DNA of 64,000 bases. It comes from Luteipulveratus flavus (GTDB lineage Bacteria; Actinomycetota; Actinomycetes; Actinomycetales; Dermatophilaceae). The notes under the pieces are model-generated. The model made no database searches, was not told the DNA's origin, and saw nothing but the letters and a program-made list of their open reading frames with translations. The stretch is taken from NCBI RefSeq assembly GCF_029080175.1, contig NZ_JARFJC010000045.1, one strand, 5' to 3'. Positions within the stretch are counted from its first letter, which is position 1, and every line of letters starts with the position of its first letter. Made by a program: the position numbers and the translations under genes. This document shows positions 17,316 to 26,259 of this stretch, in pieces.

Positions 17316-17753
17316 TCACCAGGTGGGGCGGACGCGGCCTTCGCGGGCCATGGCCGCCGCAACCTGGGCGAACACCTCGAGCCGCTCGTCGCCGACCTCC
17401 CGCGCCCATCGCCGTACGACGTCGCGGCCGGCGCGTGAGGCCGCCTCGGTCGCCGCGACACCGCGCGGCGTGAGGGTCAGCATCGTCGCCCGGCCGTCGA
17501 CCGGGTGGGGCGAGCGCCGGACGTACCCCTTGCGCTCCAGGTCGGCGACCAGCGTGCTGGCGGACTGCTTGGTCATGCCCATGTGGTCGGCCAGCTCGAC
17601 CAGCGTGCAGCCGGGCCCGGAGAGGCGGACGAACGCGAACCCGTGCGCCGGCCGCAGGTCGGGGTAGCCGGCCGCGCGCACACCGGCGTCGATCGCCTCG
17701 GTCATCGCGTTGCTCGCGGCGAGCATCCGGAACGGCAGGTCGTCGTACGCCAT
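17316..17753 (-). CDS. MarR-family regulator
   Basis: 145 residues. The helix-turn-helix is in the middle (TLVELADHMGMTKQSASTLV), followed by the wing DGRATMLTLTPRG. It is divergent from the small cupin gene, and the 73-bp space between them holds a 38-bp concentric palindrome, so it very probably represses itself and the cupin gene. The start at 17753 gives MAYDDLPFRML and a normal family length; a slightly longer frame exists. Its stop lies 5 nt from the paired hairpin repeat. Confidence 0.87.
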   Translation of the reverse strand: MAYDDLPFRMLAASNAMTEAIDAGVRAAGYPDLRPAHGFAFVRLSGPGCTLVELADHMGMTKQSASTLVADLERKGYVRRSPHPVDGRATMLTLTPRGVAATEAASRAGRDVVRRWAREVGDERLEVFAQVAAAMAREGRVRPTW

Positions 17754-17772
17754 GCGAGCACCTTGACACACC

Positions 17773-17810
17773 GGTCAGTGAGTCTGACCATATAGTCAGA
17801 CAGCCTGACC
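17773..17810. promoter_or_regulatory. 38-bp concentric operator of the MarR/cupin pair
   Basis: The inner palindrome GTCTGAC-CATATA-GTCAGAC (17782-17801) is nested exactly in an outer one, GGTCAG (17773-17778) and CTGACC (17805-17810); both share the centre 17791.5. TATAGT at 17791 could be the -10 of the cupin gene, so bound repressor would cover the promoter. Confidence 0.8.
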
Positions 17811-17826
17811 AAACAGAGGGATCCCG

Positions 17827-18198
17827 ATGCTGCTGCGCTCCACCGACGCCAAGACGTTCGATCTGCACGATGCCCGCTTCCACTCCTACGTCGCGCCCCG
17901 CACCGGCAGCACCCGGCTGTGCGCCTGGCGGACCGAGCTGGCCCCCGGGGCGCCGGCCCAGCCGCACACGGTCAGCGAGGAGGAGGTGTTCCTCGTGCTG
18001 GCCGGCCGGCTCGCCATGACGGTCGACGAGGAGTCGTACGACGCTGGGCCGGGTGACGTCGTGCACGTACCGGCCGGCGCCACGATCGTCGTCGCCAACG
18101 CCGGCGACACCCCGCTGACGCTGTGGGTGACGACGTCGGTCGGCATCCGGGCGACGCTGCCCGACGGGTCGCAGATCACCCCGCCGTGGAGCCAGTGA
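17827..18198 (+). CDS. Small cupin-domain protein
   Basis: 123 residues forming a single cupin barrel: an acidic and His-bearing first motif around QPHTVSEEEVFLVLAGRLAM (about 50-68), and a second motif GPGDVVHVPAGATIVVAN (about 78-95) with one His. Likely a small metal-binding enzyme or sensor of the mannose-6-phosphate isomerase/RmlC-like type; substrate unknown. AGAGGGA precedes the ATG. Divergent from, and probably repressed by, the MarR regulator. Confidence 0.8.
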   Translation: MLLRSTDAKTFDLHDARFHSYVAPRTGSTRLCAWRTELAPGAPAQPHTVSEEEVFLVLAGRLAMTVDEESYDAGPGDVVHVPAGATIVVANAGDTPLTLWVTTSVGIRATLPDGSQITPPWSQ

Positions 18199-18222
18199 CC
18201 GACGGCCCAGCGGTCGCGCCCG

Positions 18223-20763
18223 TCAGTCGGTGGCGATGGCCCGGAGCACGTCCAGCCGGGCCGCGCGCCGGGCCGGCCACCACGCGGCGAGCACTCCGAC
18301 AGCCGCCGCCAGCAGGACGAACAGCCAGATCCGCCCCCACGGGATCGCCAGCTCGGCGACCCCGGCGCCGGACTGCGAGCGCTGCAGCACGATCCCGAAC
18401 CCGATGCCGATCACGACACCGAGCACCGCACCGAGCATGGCGATCACGACCGACTCCAGCCGCACCATCCGGCGCAGCTGCCGGCGACTGAGGCCGACCG
18501 CGCGCAGCAGCCCGATCTCGCGCGTCCGCTCGATGACCGACAGGGCCAGCGTGTTGACGATGCCGAGCACGGCGATGACGACGGCGAGCCCGAGCAGGGC
18601 ATAGATCAGGGTCAGCATCTGATCGATCGGCCGGCGCTGCTCGGCGGCGAACTCGTCCTGGTCCTTCACGGCCACCGTCGGGATGCCGGCGGTGATCCGC
18701 TCCAGCCCGGCTCGTACCTGCGCCTCGTCCGCCCCGGGCGCCCGGGCGACGAATGCGTAGTTGTCCTGGTGCGGCCCACCGGCGGCCTCGTACCCGGCGA
18801 TCGTGGTGGTGACGTCCAGCAGGGCGGGGGTCGACGTGACCACCGCGACCACGCGCATCGGCGTCGTCACCCCGCCGAGCGTGATCCGCACCTGGTCGCC
18901 GAGCCGGTACCCCTTGTCCTTGGCCGCCTTGTCGGTGACGAACACGGTCTTGCCGACGAGCCGGTCGAGGGAGCCCTGCTGGACGTCGATGCGCGCCACC
19001 TGGGTGAGCGGCTTCGGGTCGACCGCGCCGATGCCCGTCCGGTCGCCGTCGATCTGCGCCTGGGTGAACCTCGTCCGAGCGACGGCCTCGACGCCGGGCA
19101 CGCCCCGGGCCTGGTCGGTCACGGTCGGCGAGAAGGGTGTCCCGAACGTGCCGGAGACGACGTAGTCACCGGTGAAGTTCTTGGCGATCAGCACGTCGAC
19201 GCTGCGGGTCGCCGACGCCCCGAACACCGACATCATCACCACGAGCGCGAGTCCGATCATCAGCGCGGACGCGGTGGCGGCCGTACGCCGGGGGTTGCGC
19301 AGGGAGTTCTGCTCGGCGAGCGTGCCCACCGCACCGAACGTGCGCCGGTAGGCGAGCCCGATCCCCCGGATCACCGGTCGCCCGACGACCGGACTCATCA
19401 GCACGGCGCCGAGGATCACTCCGAGCAGCCCGGCCCCGAGCCAGTACGTCTCGCGGGTCCGGTCACCGGTCAGCACCCACAGCAGCGCCCCGACGCCGGC
19501 GAGCACCATCAGTCCTCCGCCGAGCGCACGCCGGGTGACGGTGGCCTCCGGCATCGCGACGTCGTCGCGCAGCGCGGCCACCGGAGCGACCCGCGAGGCA
19601 CGCCGCGCGGGCAGGTACGCCGCGAGGCCGGTGACGAGCATGCCGACGACGTACGCCGCGACGACGGCCCGCGGGGTGAACTCCAGGGGCGTGCCGCTGA
19701 GGTCGAGCCCGAACTGCGCGAAGAGCGCCTTGATGCCGAGGGCGAGGACGAATCCGAGGCCCAGCCCGACCGTGCTGCCGACCAGGCCGACCGCGACCGC
19801 CTCGAACAGCACCGAGCGGGTCACCTGCCGCCGGGAGGCGCCGAGCGCGCGCAGCAGGGCGAGCTCGCGGCTGCGCTGGGCGACCAGGATCGAGAACGTG
19901 TTGACGATCAGGAACGAGCCGACGACCAGCGCGACGCCGGCGAAGATCAGCAGGAAGGTGCTGATGAAGGAGAGTGCGTCCTTGATGTCGTCGCTCGCCT
20001 CGTCGGCGGCCTGGTCGCCCGTGACCGCCTCGGTGCCGCGCGGCAGCACCTGCGCGACCGCCTTCCGTAGCGCCGCCTGGTCATGGCCCGGCTCGGCGGT
20101 GACCCACACGTCGGTGAAGACGTCGCGGCCGGCGAAGTAGGTCTGCTGCGCCGTGGCGGGGTCGAGCACGACCAGGCTCGCGCCGACGAGACTCCCCGCG
20201 CTGTACGACGCCAGGCCGACGAGCCGAGCGCTCAGCCGCGGGGTCCGGCCGCTGGTCACGACGTTGACCGTGTCCCCGACGCGGTAGCCGGCGCGCTTGG
20301 CCGTGGCCGGGTCCATCGCGATCTCGCCCGAGCGCTGCGGCGCGCGTCCCTCACGGACGGTGAGCCCCGGCGTCCCGTGCCCGGCGGGGGCATCGTGGTA
20401 GCTGACCGCGATGCCCGGCGCTCCCTGACCGCCGACGATCTTGCCGTTGCGGCCGACGACGAAGGTCGAGTACGACGACACGTCGCCCTCGGCCCGCGCG
20501 ACGCCGGGCACACGGCGTACCTGGTCCACGACGGAGGCGGGCACCGTGCGCGTCTGGGCGAACGCTTCGTTGGCCTTCTGCCCGGCCGGACGGACCATCA
20601 CGTCGCCGACCGTGCCGTTCATGATGCTGGTGAACGCGCGGTCCAGGGTCGCGGTGAAGACCAGGGACCCGGCGACGAAGGCCACCCCGAGCACGATCGC
20701 GAACGTACTCAGCAGCAGCCGGATCTTCCTGGCCCACAACGACTTCCACGATGCACGAAGCAT
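18223..20763 (-). CDS. FtsX-like ABC transporter permease (MacB type)
   Basis: 846 residues. An N-terminal TM helix (KIRLLLSTFAIVLGVAFVAG) and a large extracytoplasmic domain are followed by a three-helix FtsX unit (about 255-400). This layout is then repeated with a second core domain and a second FtsX unit (about 725-840, with IERTREIGLLRAVGLSRRQL). Such permeases do mechanotransmission or export of lipids, peptides or antibiotics with an MacB/LolD-like ATPase. The ATPase gene ends 2 nt before the ATG, so they form one operon. Substrate not predictable. Confidence 0.92.
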   Translation of the reverse strand: MLRASWKSLWARKIRLLLSTFAIVLGVAFVAGSLVFTATLDRAFTSIMNGTVGDVMVRPAGQKANEAFAQTRTVPASVVDQVRRVPGVARAEGDVSSYSTFVVGRNGKIVGGQGAPGIAVSYHDAPAGHGTPGLTVREGRAPQRSGEIAMDPATAKRAGYRVGDTVNVVTSGRTPRLSARLVGLASYSAGSLVGASLVVLDPATAQQTYFAGRDVFTDVWVTAEPGHDQAALRKAVAQVLPRGTEAVTGDQAADEASDDIKDALSFISTFLLIFAGVALVVGSFLIVNTFSILVAQRSRELALLRALGASRRQVTRSVLFEAVAVGLVGSTVGLGLGFVLALGIKALFAQFGLDLSGTPLEFTPRAVVAAYVVGMLVTGLAAYLPARRASRVAPVAALRDDVAMPEATVTRRALGGGLMVLAGVGALLWVLTGDRTRETYWLGAGLLGVILGAVLMSPVVGRPVIRGIGLAYRRTFGAVGTLAEQNSLRNPRRTAATASALMIGLALVVMMSVFGASATRSVDVLIAKNFTGDYVVSGTFGTPFSPTVTDQARGVPGVEAVARTRFTQAQIDGDRTGIGAVDPKPLTQVARIDVQQGSLDRLVGKTVFVTDKAAKDKGYRLGDQVRITLGGVTTPMRVVAVVTSTPALLDVTTTIAGYEAAGGPHQDNYAFVARAPGADEAQVRAGLERITAGIPTVAVKDQDEFAAEQRRPIDQMLTLIYALLGLAVVIAVLGIVNTLALSVIERTREIGLLRAVGLSRRQLRRMVRLESVVIAMLGAVLGVVIGIGFGIVLQRSQSGAGVAELAIPWGRIWLFVLLAAAVGVLAAWWPARRAARLDVLRAIATD

Positions 20764-20765
20764 GG

Positions 20766-21515
20766 TCAGGCCTCACTCGGAAGTCGAGCATCGAGGTTCT
20801 TCATCCGGTCCAGCACGAGATCTGAGGTCGGCTCGAGCATCTCGTCGACGACCCGTCCGTCGGCCAGGAAGACGATGCGGTCGGTGTAGCCGGCAGCCAG
20901 CGGGTCGTGCGTCACCATGACGATGGTCTGCCCGAGCTCGTCCACGCTGTGGCGCAGGAACTGCAGGATCTCGTCGCTGGAGGTCGAGTCGAGGTTGCCG
21001 GTCGGCTCGTCGGCGAAGATCACCTCGGGGCGTCCGACGAGCGCCCGGGCACACGCGACGCGCTGCTGCTGACCACCGGACAGCTCGTTGGGTCGGTGCG
21101 ACAGGCGGCTGCGAAGGCCGACGGTGTCGACGACGTGGTCGAACCACTCCTGGTCCGGCTTGCGGCCGGCGATCGCGATCGGCAGCAGGATGTTCTCCTG
21201 CGCGGTGAGCGTCGGGACGAGGTTGAACGACTGGAACACGAAGCCGATCCGGTCCCTGCGCAGCTCGGTCAGACGCTTGTCGCCCAGCCGCCCCAGCTCG
21301 TCCTCGCCGAGGAACACCTGGCCGTCCGTCGGTGAGTCCAGCGCCGCGAAGCAGTGCATCAGCGTGGACTTGCCCGATCCGGACGGCCCCATGATCGCGG
21401 TGAAGCGCCCTGCCTCCAGCTCGACCGACACGTCGTCCAGCGCGACCACCCGCGCCTCACCCTGGCCGTACGCCTTGGTCAGCCCGACCGCGCGAGCGGC
21501 CACCCTCGTCGTCAT
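20766..21515 (-). CDS. ABC transporter ATP-binding protein (MacB/LolD type)
   Basis: 249 residues. Walker A GPSGSGKST, signature LSGGQQQRVACARAL, Walker B VIFADEPTGNLD and the switch His in VTHDP are all present. It is the ATPase partner of the FtsX-like permease immediately downstream. The start at 21515 is supported by TAGCGT (21523-21528 on the plus axis) exactly 7 nt upstream, the leaderless pattern seen at several other genes here. The C-terminal extension (DEMLEPTSDLVLDRMKNLDA) is typical of the actinobacterial group. Confidence 0.93.
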   Translation of the reverse strand: MTTRVAARAVGLTKAYGQGEARVVALDDVSVELEAGRFTAIMGPSGSGKSTLMHCFAALDSPTDGQVFLGEDELGRLGDKRLTELRRDRIGFVFQSFNLVPTLTAQENILLPIAIAGRKPDQEWFDHVVDTVGLRSRLSHRPNELSGGQQQRVACARALVGRPEVIFADEPTGNLDSTSSDEILQFLRHSVDELGQTIVMVTHDPLAAGYTDRIVFLADGRVVDEMLEPTSDLVLDRMKNLDARLPSEA

Positions 21516-21675
21516 GGTGTCGACGCTAGGCCAGGGGTCTGACGATGCGCCTCCCCCCACCGCGCGAATCTCGCGCGTCAGGGCGCTGTGGATAAGTCCC
21601 GGGGCGGCCGCGCCGCCGGACGTAGCGTCGTGCGCATCGTCCGCCGAGCCACGGCGGACCGGCGAAGGAGGGCTC

Positions 21676-21999
21676 ATGTACCCCAAGGACAGCAGCAGCG
21701 GCGGCAGCGGTGGCTACACCGTCGACGCCGACGCGATCTCCGGTCACGGCACCGACCTGAGCACGGTCGCGAACGACATCACCCGCCAGATGAACGCCAT
21801 CAACCGCAAGCTCAGCACCCTGCAGGGCCAGTGGAAGGGCTCGGCGGCCAACCAGTACGCCACGCTCCACCACGACTGGCAGCGCCAGCAGAAGGCCGTC
21901 GCGGACAGCCTGGCCAAGATCAGCCGGGCGCTCGGCGGCGCGGCGACGATCTACCGCACGACCGAGAGCGACGTGCGCCGGGCGTTCACGCCGGTCTGA
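21676..21999 (+). CDS. WXG100 (ESAT-6-like) family protein
   Basis: 107 residues, mostly helical, with the turn motif Trp-Lys-Gly in LQGQWKGSAANQY about half-way, flanked by two amphipathic helices: the hairpin fold of type VII secretion substrates. A flexible Gly/Ser N-terminus precedes it. The ATG at 21676 follows AAGGAGGG. No other ESX component is visible in the window, so it is an orphan relative to its secretion machinery, or a structural WXG100 unit acting elsewhere. Confidence 0.8.
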   Translation: MYPKDSSSGGSGGYTVDADAISGHGTDLSTVANDITRQMNAINRKLSTLQGQWKGSAANQYATLHHDWQRQQKAVADSLAKISRALGGAATIYRTTESDVRRAFTPV

Positions 22000-22017
22000 T
22001 CCGGGGCGCGCCTGCGC

Positions 22018-22050
22018 GGTCACCTGCGGCAGGGCCCGTCGCAGGTGGCC
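22018..22050. terminator. Bidirectional hairpin between convergent genes
   Basis: GGTCACCTGCG (22018-22028) pairs with CGCAGGTGGCC (22040-22050), with one G-T pair and an 11-nt loop. It lies between the stops of the WXG100 gene and the HxlR-peroxiredoxin gene. Confidence 0.65.
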
Positions 22051-22054
22051 GTCC

Positions 22055-22927
22055 TCATCGGGAACGGACGACCTCCAGCATCTCCTCGACCGAGCCCGCG
22101 GGGTCGGTCACCGGCATCTGGATGTGCCGGATCACGCCACCCGGGTCGACGAGCAGGGACTGCCGCTTGAACCGGTCGACGCCGCTGGCCCGGAACGTCG
22201 GCAGCCGCAGCGCGGCGGCGAGGTGGAGATCCTGGTCGGACAGCAGGTCGAACGGCAGCCCCGCGTGCGCGGCGAACGCCGCCTGCTGGTCCGGACGCTG
22301 CGTACTGACCCCCACGACCTCCGCGCCCGCCGCGCGGAACTGCCCGTGCCGGCGGGCGTACGTCGTCGACTCCAGCGTGCAGCCGGCGGCACCCGGGAGG
22401 TCGCCCCAGCCGGGCGGGTAGCCCTGCGCGTCCGGCGCGAACGCACCCGGAAAGAGGTAGAGGACACGCCAGCGGTCCGCAGGACGCAGGGCCACCGACC
22501 GCCCGTCGTACGCCGGCAGCTCGATCGGCGGGAGCTCGCGGCCGAGCAGCGCGTGCGCCCGCGCGGCCTCGGCCGAGTCCGGTGCCGCCGTCGCCGTGAG
22601 GGTGCCGTCACCGAGGAGGTAGCGGTCGCCGTACTCCTGCATCGCCACGAGTACCGGCAGCAGCCCTTCGCCCCTGCGGGTCAGGACGTAGTCGTGGCGC
22701 ACCGGTCGCTCGGAGTACGGCCGCCGCTCCAGCACGCCGTCCGAGACCAGGGAGTCCAGCCGTTCGGTCAGCGCCCGACGGCTGATGCCGAGACTGCGCT
22801 GCACGCCGTCGAAGCGGGTCGTCCCTCCGGCGATCTCGCGGACGACCAGCCACGACCACCAGTCGCCCACGACGCCGAGCGTCTGGGCGATGCCGCAGTC
22901 GTCGGCGGACAGGTCCTCGCGGCGCAT
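22055..22927 (-). CDS. HxlR-type regulator fused to a peroxiredoxin-like domain
   Basis: 290 residues. Residues 1-110 are an HxlR winged helix (CGIAQTLGVVGDWWSWLVVREI, with the near-N-terminal Cys11 typical of redox-sensing HxlR proteins; then RRALTERLDSLV and the wing). Residues about 135-290 are an AhpC/TSA-like redoxin (LYLFPGAFAPD, then a Cys in PGAAGCTLES, EVVGVSTQRPDQQ, FDLLSDQDL). Probable role: a regulator that senses peroxide or disulfide stress directly through its attached domain, controlling the divergent MFS gene. A perfect palindrome lies between them. The ATG at 22927 begins the HxlR domain. Confidence 0.85.
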   Translation of the reverse strand: MRREDLSADDCGIAQTLGVVGDWWSWLVVREIAGGTTRFDGVQRSLGISRRALTERLDSLVSDGVLERRPYSERPVRHDYVLTRRGEGLLPVLVAMQEYGDRYLLGDGTLTATAAPDSAEAARAHALLGRELPPIELPAYDGRSVALRPADRWRVLYLFPGAFAPDAQGYPPGWGDLPGAAGCTLESTTYARRHGQFRAAGAEVVGVSTQRPDQQAAFAAHAGLPFDLLSDQDLHLAAALRLPTFRASGVDRFKRQSLLVDPGGVIRHIQMPVTDPAGSVEEMLEVVRSR

Positions 22928-22967
22928 GGGCACAGCCTGCCCCCTTCCGGTCCCGGTCACTCGCGAA

Positions 22968-23000
22968 CCGTAGTAAGTTCCATTTCGGAACTTACTACGG
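22968..23000. promoter_or_regulatory. Perfect 14+14 bp operator between HxlR fusion and MFS gene
   Basis: CCGTAGTAAGTTCC (22968-22981) and GGAACTTACTACGG (22987-23000) form a perfect dyad with a 5-nt spacer. The right arm touches the MFS ribosome site (GGGGAGG, 22999-23005). HxlR proteins bind such inverted repeats, so this is its probable site. Confidence 0.85.
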
Positions 23001-23009
23001 GGAGGCGCC

Positions 23010-24284
23010 ATGCACACCACCACCGAGCGGCCCACGGACCGCCGGATGTTCTGGACGTACTGGAGCGCGAGCGCGACCAGCAGCCTCGGGACGGCCGTCA
23101 CCTCGATCGCGCTGCCGCTCACCGCGGTGCTGGTGCTGCACGCCACGCCCTTCCAGATGGGCCTGATCGCGGCGGCGAGCTTCGTCGCGTGGCTGGTCAT
23201 CGGTCTGCCGTCGGGAGCGATCGTGCAGCGGCTGCCGCTGCGCGGCACCCAGGTCGCGATGGACCTCACCCGCGCCGCCGCGATTGCGTCCGTCCCACTG
23301 GGGTGGTGGCTGGACGTGCTGACCCTCGGCCAGCTCATCGCGGTCGCCCTGGTCATCTCGTTCGCCGACGTGGTCTTCGATGTCGCGAACTTCACCTTCC
23401 TGCCGCGAGTGGTCCCCAAGGAGGCGCTGCAGGCGCGCAACAGCCTGATGAGCGGCACCCACGCCGCGAGCCAGCTGGGTGGTCCGTCGGTCGGAGGCGT
23501 CGCCGTCCAGCTGCTCGGCGCGGTGCCGACCCTCCTGCTGGACGCGGTCAGCTACGTCGCGTCGGCCCTGCTCCTGCGCAGCCTCCCGGCCGTCCCGCAC
23601 GAACCGCCGGCCGACACGGCGTCCGTACGCGAGCGCATCCGGCAGGGCTGGGCGTTCGTGTCCCGGCACCCGATCATGGGTCCGTGCATGTGGGACGCCA
23701 CCGCCGCGAACTTCGTGTGCGGCGGGCAGATGGCGCTCTTCGCGATCTACCTCGTCCGCGAGATCGACGCCCCCGCCGGGTTGGTCGGGTTCCTGCTCGC
23801 CGCCGAGGGCGTGGGGTCACTCGTCGGCGCCGCCCTGGTCACCCCGCTCGTACGCCGGTTCGGCTCGGCCCGCATGTGCCTCGCCGGCTCGGCCGTCTCG
23901 GTGCTCGGGGCGTTCGTGATCCCGCTCGGGACGGGCGTCCCGGCATACGTCGCGTTCGCCCTGGGCAACGTCGTCTTCGCCCTCGGCGTGGTGGTGCTGA
24001 GCACGACCACCCGCACCTATCGGCAGGTCGCGACGCCGCCGGACCTGCTGTCGCGGGTCATGGCGACCGTCCGGTTCGTGTCGTGGGGCGCGATCCCGTT
24101 CGGCGGGCTGGCGGCCGGTCTGCTGGGCGAGTGGATCGGTGTGCGGGAGGCACTCTTCGTCCTCGCCGCCCTCACCGTCCTGTCGCCGCTCATCCTGCTG
24201 GCCAGCCCGGTGCGGCACCTGCGCGACTTCCCCGAGGACGCCGAGCCGGTCAGAGCGAGGCGGCCAGCTCGGTCGCCTGCTTGA
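23010..24284 (+). CDS. MFS transporter (efflux type)
   Basis: 424 residues, 12 predicted helices, with the MFS loop motif region (LPSGAIVQRLPLRGTQVAMD) after helix 2 and typical ENTRAINED multidrug-exporter features such as LPRVVPKEALQARNSL. Resembles enterobactin/macrolide-type MFS exporters. GGGGAGG precedes the ATG. It is divergent from the HxlR-peroxiredoxin gene and shares its operator, so it is probably induced by the signal that fusion senses. Its last 35 nt overlap the 3' end of the convergent oxidoreductase gene. Confidence 0.9.
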   Translation: MHTTTERPTDRRMFWTYWSASATSSLGTAVTSIALPLTAVLVLHATPFQMGLIAAASFVAWLVIGLPSGAIVQRLPLRGTQVAMDLTRAAAIASVPLGWWLDVLTLGQLIAVALVISFADVVFDVANFTFLPRVVPKEALQARNSLMSGTHAASQLGGPSVGGVAVQLLGAVPTLLLDAVSYVASALLLRSLPAVPHEPPADTASVRERIRQGWAFVSRHPIMGPCMWDATAANFVCGGQMALFAIYLVREIDAPAGLVGFLLAAEGVGSLVGAALVTPLVRRFGSARMCLAGSAVSVLGAFVIPLGTGVPAYVAFALGNVVFALGVVVLSTTTRTYRQVATPPDLLSRVMATVRFVSWGAIPFGGLAAGLLGEWIGVREALFVLAALTVLSPLILLASPVRHLRDFPEDAEPVRARRPARSPA

Positions 24285-26259
24285 TCGCGCGCTTGGCGTC
24301 CAGCTCGGCAGCGACGTCGGCGCCACCGATCACGTGCCGGCCCTCGGCCACCAGGTCGCGCACCGACTCCTGACCGGCACAGACGACGATCGTGTCGACG
24401 TCCAGCACGCGCTGCACCGGCTCGGACTTCTCGTCCTTGCGGATGCTGATGTGCAGGCCGGCGTCGTCGATCCGGTCGTACGTCACGCCGCCGATCATCT
24501 CGACCTTGCCGTCCTTGAGCGTCTGGCGGTGCACCCAGCCGCTGGTCTTGCCCAGCCCCTTGCCGAGCGAGCTGGTCTTGCGCTGCAGCAGGTAGATCAC
24601 TCGCCGCGGCTCCTCCGGCTGTTTGTCGGTGAGGCCGCCGACGGCGTCCGGGTCGTCCGTCACGCCCCACCGCTCCATCCAGTGGGAGAGCTTCTCGTCG
24701 GGGTCGTGCAGCAGGAACTCGCTCACGTCGAAGCCGATGCCACCGGCGCCGATGACCGCCACCCGGTGGCCGGCCTCGACCTCGCCGCGCAGCAGCGCGT
24801 CGTACGCCACGACCTTCGGGTGGTCGATGCCGGGGATGGACGGCAGCCGCGGGGCGACGCCCGTCGCGAGGACGACCTCGTCGTACGCCGCGAGGTCGTC
24901 GGCCGACGCCGTGGTGGACAGCCGGACCTCGACGCCGAGCACCTCCATCCGCCGCGTGTAGTAGCGAACGGTCTCGCGGAACTCCTCCTTGCCGGGGATC
25001 CGCATGGCCAGCCGGAACTGACCGCCGATCGCGTCGCGCGACTCGAAGACCGTGACCCGGTGACCGCGCTCGGCCAGCGACACCGCGGCGGCGAGCCCGG
25101 CCGGGCCCGCGCCGACCACGGCGACCGACTTCGTCCGCTGCTGCGGCACCGGCAGCAGGACGAGCGAGGTCTCCCGCCCGGCCCGCGGGTTCACCAGGCA
25201 GGTCGCCCGCTGGTTGGCGAAGGTGTGGTCCAGGCAGGCCTGGTTGCAGGCGATGCACGTGTTGATCTCGTCCGCCCGACCCTGCTGGGCCTTGGCCGCG
25301 AAGTCGGGGTCGGCCAGCAGGGGGCGGGCCATCGAGATCAGGTCCGCCTTGCCCGAGGCGACCAGCTCGTCGCCGATCTCCGGGGTGTTGATCCGGTTCG
25401 AGGCCATCACCGGGATGCCGACCTGCGCCTTCAGCCGCGCGCTCCAGTCCGCGAACGCGGCCCGCGGCACGGAGGTGACGATGGTCGGGACCCGCGCCTC
25501 GTGCCAGCCGATGCCGGTGTTGAGCATGGACGCGCCGGCGGCCTCGATGCGCTGGGCGAGCTCGACCACCTCGGGCCAGGTCTGACTGCGGTCGACGAGG
25601 TCCAGCAGCGAGATCCGGTAGTCGATGACGAAGTCGTCCCCGACCGCCTCGCGCGTCCGCCGGACGATCTCGACGGGGAACCGCATCCGTTTCTCCGCCG
25701 AACCGCCCCACGCGTCCGTCCGGTCGTTGGTGCGAGCGGCCAGGAACTGGTTGATCAGGTAGCCCTCGGAGCCCATCACCTCGATGCCGTCGTAGCCGGC
25801 CCGCTGGGCCAGCGTCGCGGCCCGGACGAAGGCGCCGACCGTACGCTCCACGCCGCGCGTGCTCAGGGCGCGCGGCTTGAACGGCGTGATCGGCGACTTG
25901 CGACCGGACGCCGACCGGATGAGCGGCTGGTAGCCGTACCGGCCGGCGTGCAGCACCTGCAGCAGGATCCGGCCGTCGTGCTCGTGGACGGCGTCGGTGA
26001 CCTGGCGGTGCTTGTCGGCGGCGTGACGCGTGCGCATCATCGAGCCCGCCGGCAGCAGCCAGCCCTCGACGTTCGGCGCGTACCCGCCGGTGATCATCAT
26101 CGCGGTGCCGCCCTTCGCGCGCTCGGCGAAGTACGCGGCGAGCTCGGGCAGGTGCTTGGCGCGGTCCTCCAGCCCGGTGTGCATCGACCCCATGACGATG
26201 CGGTTGCGCAGGGTCAGGTGCCCCACCTGGAGCGGGGACAGCAGGTGCTCGTAGCTCAC
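24250..26259 (-). CDS. FadH-like NADPH:flavin oxidoreductase (2,4-dienoyl-CoA reductase family)
   Basis: 669 residues, close to the usual ~670 of FadH. An N-terminal OYE TIM barrel (about 1-350) binds FMN. A 4Fe-4S cluster motif follows (CIACNQACLDH and a fourth Cys in RATCLVNPRAG). Then come an FAD Rossmann motif (VVGAGPAGLAAAVSLAERGH) and an NAD(P) motif (VIGAGGIGFD). Expected role: reduction of an enoyl or dienoyl thioester or another xenobiotic enone. The start is GTG at 26259 with AGGAG 6 nt upstream; the GTGA overlaps the stop of the PadR regulator, giving a two-gene operon. Confidence 0.92.
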   Translation of the reverse strand: MSYEHLLSPLQVGHLTLRNRIVMGSMHTGLEDRAKHLPELAAYFAERAKGGTAMMITGGYAPNVEGWLLPAGSMMRTRHAADKHRQVTDAVHEHDGRILLQVLHAGRYGYQPLIRSASGRKSPITPFKPRALSTRGVERTVGAFVRAATLAQRAGYDGIEVMGSEGYLINQFLAARTNDRTDAWGGSAEKRMRFPVEIVRRTREAVGDDFVIDYRISLLDLVDRSQTWPEVVELAQRIEAAGASMLNTGIGWHEARVPTIVTSVPRAAFADWSARLKAQVGIPVMASNRINTPEIGDELVASGKADLISMARPLLADPDFAAKAQQGRADEINTCIACNQACLDHTFANQRATCLVNPRAGRETSLVLLPVPQQRTKSVAVVGAGPAGLAAAVSLAERGHRVTVFESRDAIGGQFRLAMRIPGKEEFRETVRYYTRRMEVLGVEVRLSTTASADDLAAYDEVVLATGVAPRLPSIPGIDHPKVVAYDALLRGEVEAGHRVAVIGAGGIGFDVSEFLLHDPDEKLSHWMERWGVTDDPDAVGGLTDKQPEEPRRVIYLLQRKTSSLGKGLGKTSGWVHRQTLKDGKVEMIGGVTYDRIDDAGLHISIRKDEKSEPVQRVLDVDTIVVCAGQESVRDLVAEGRHVIGGADVAAELDAKRAIKQATELAASL

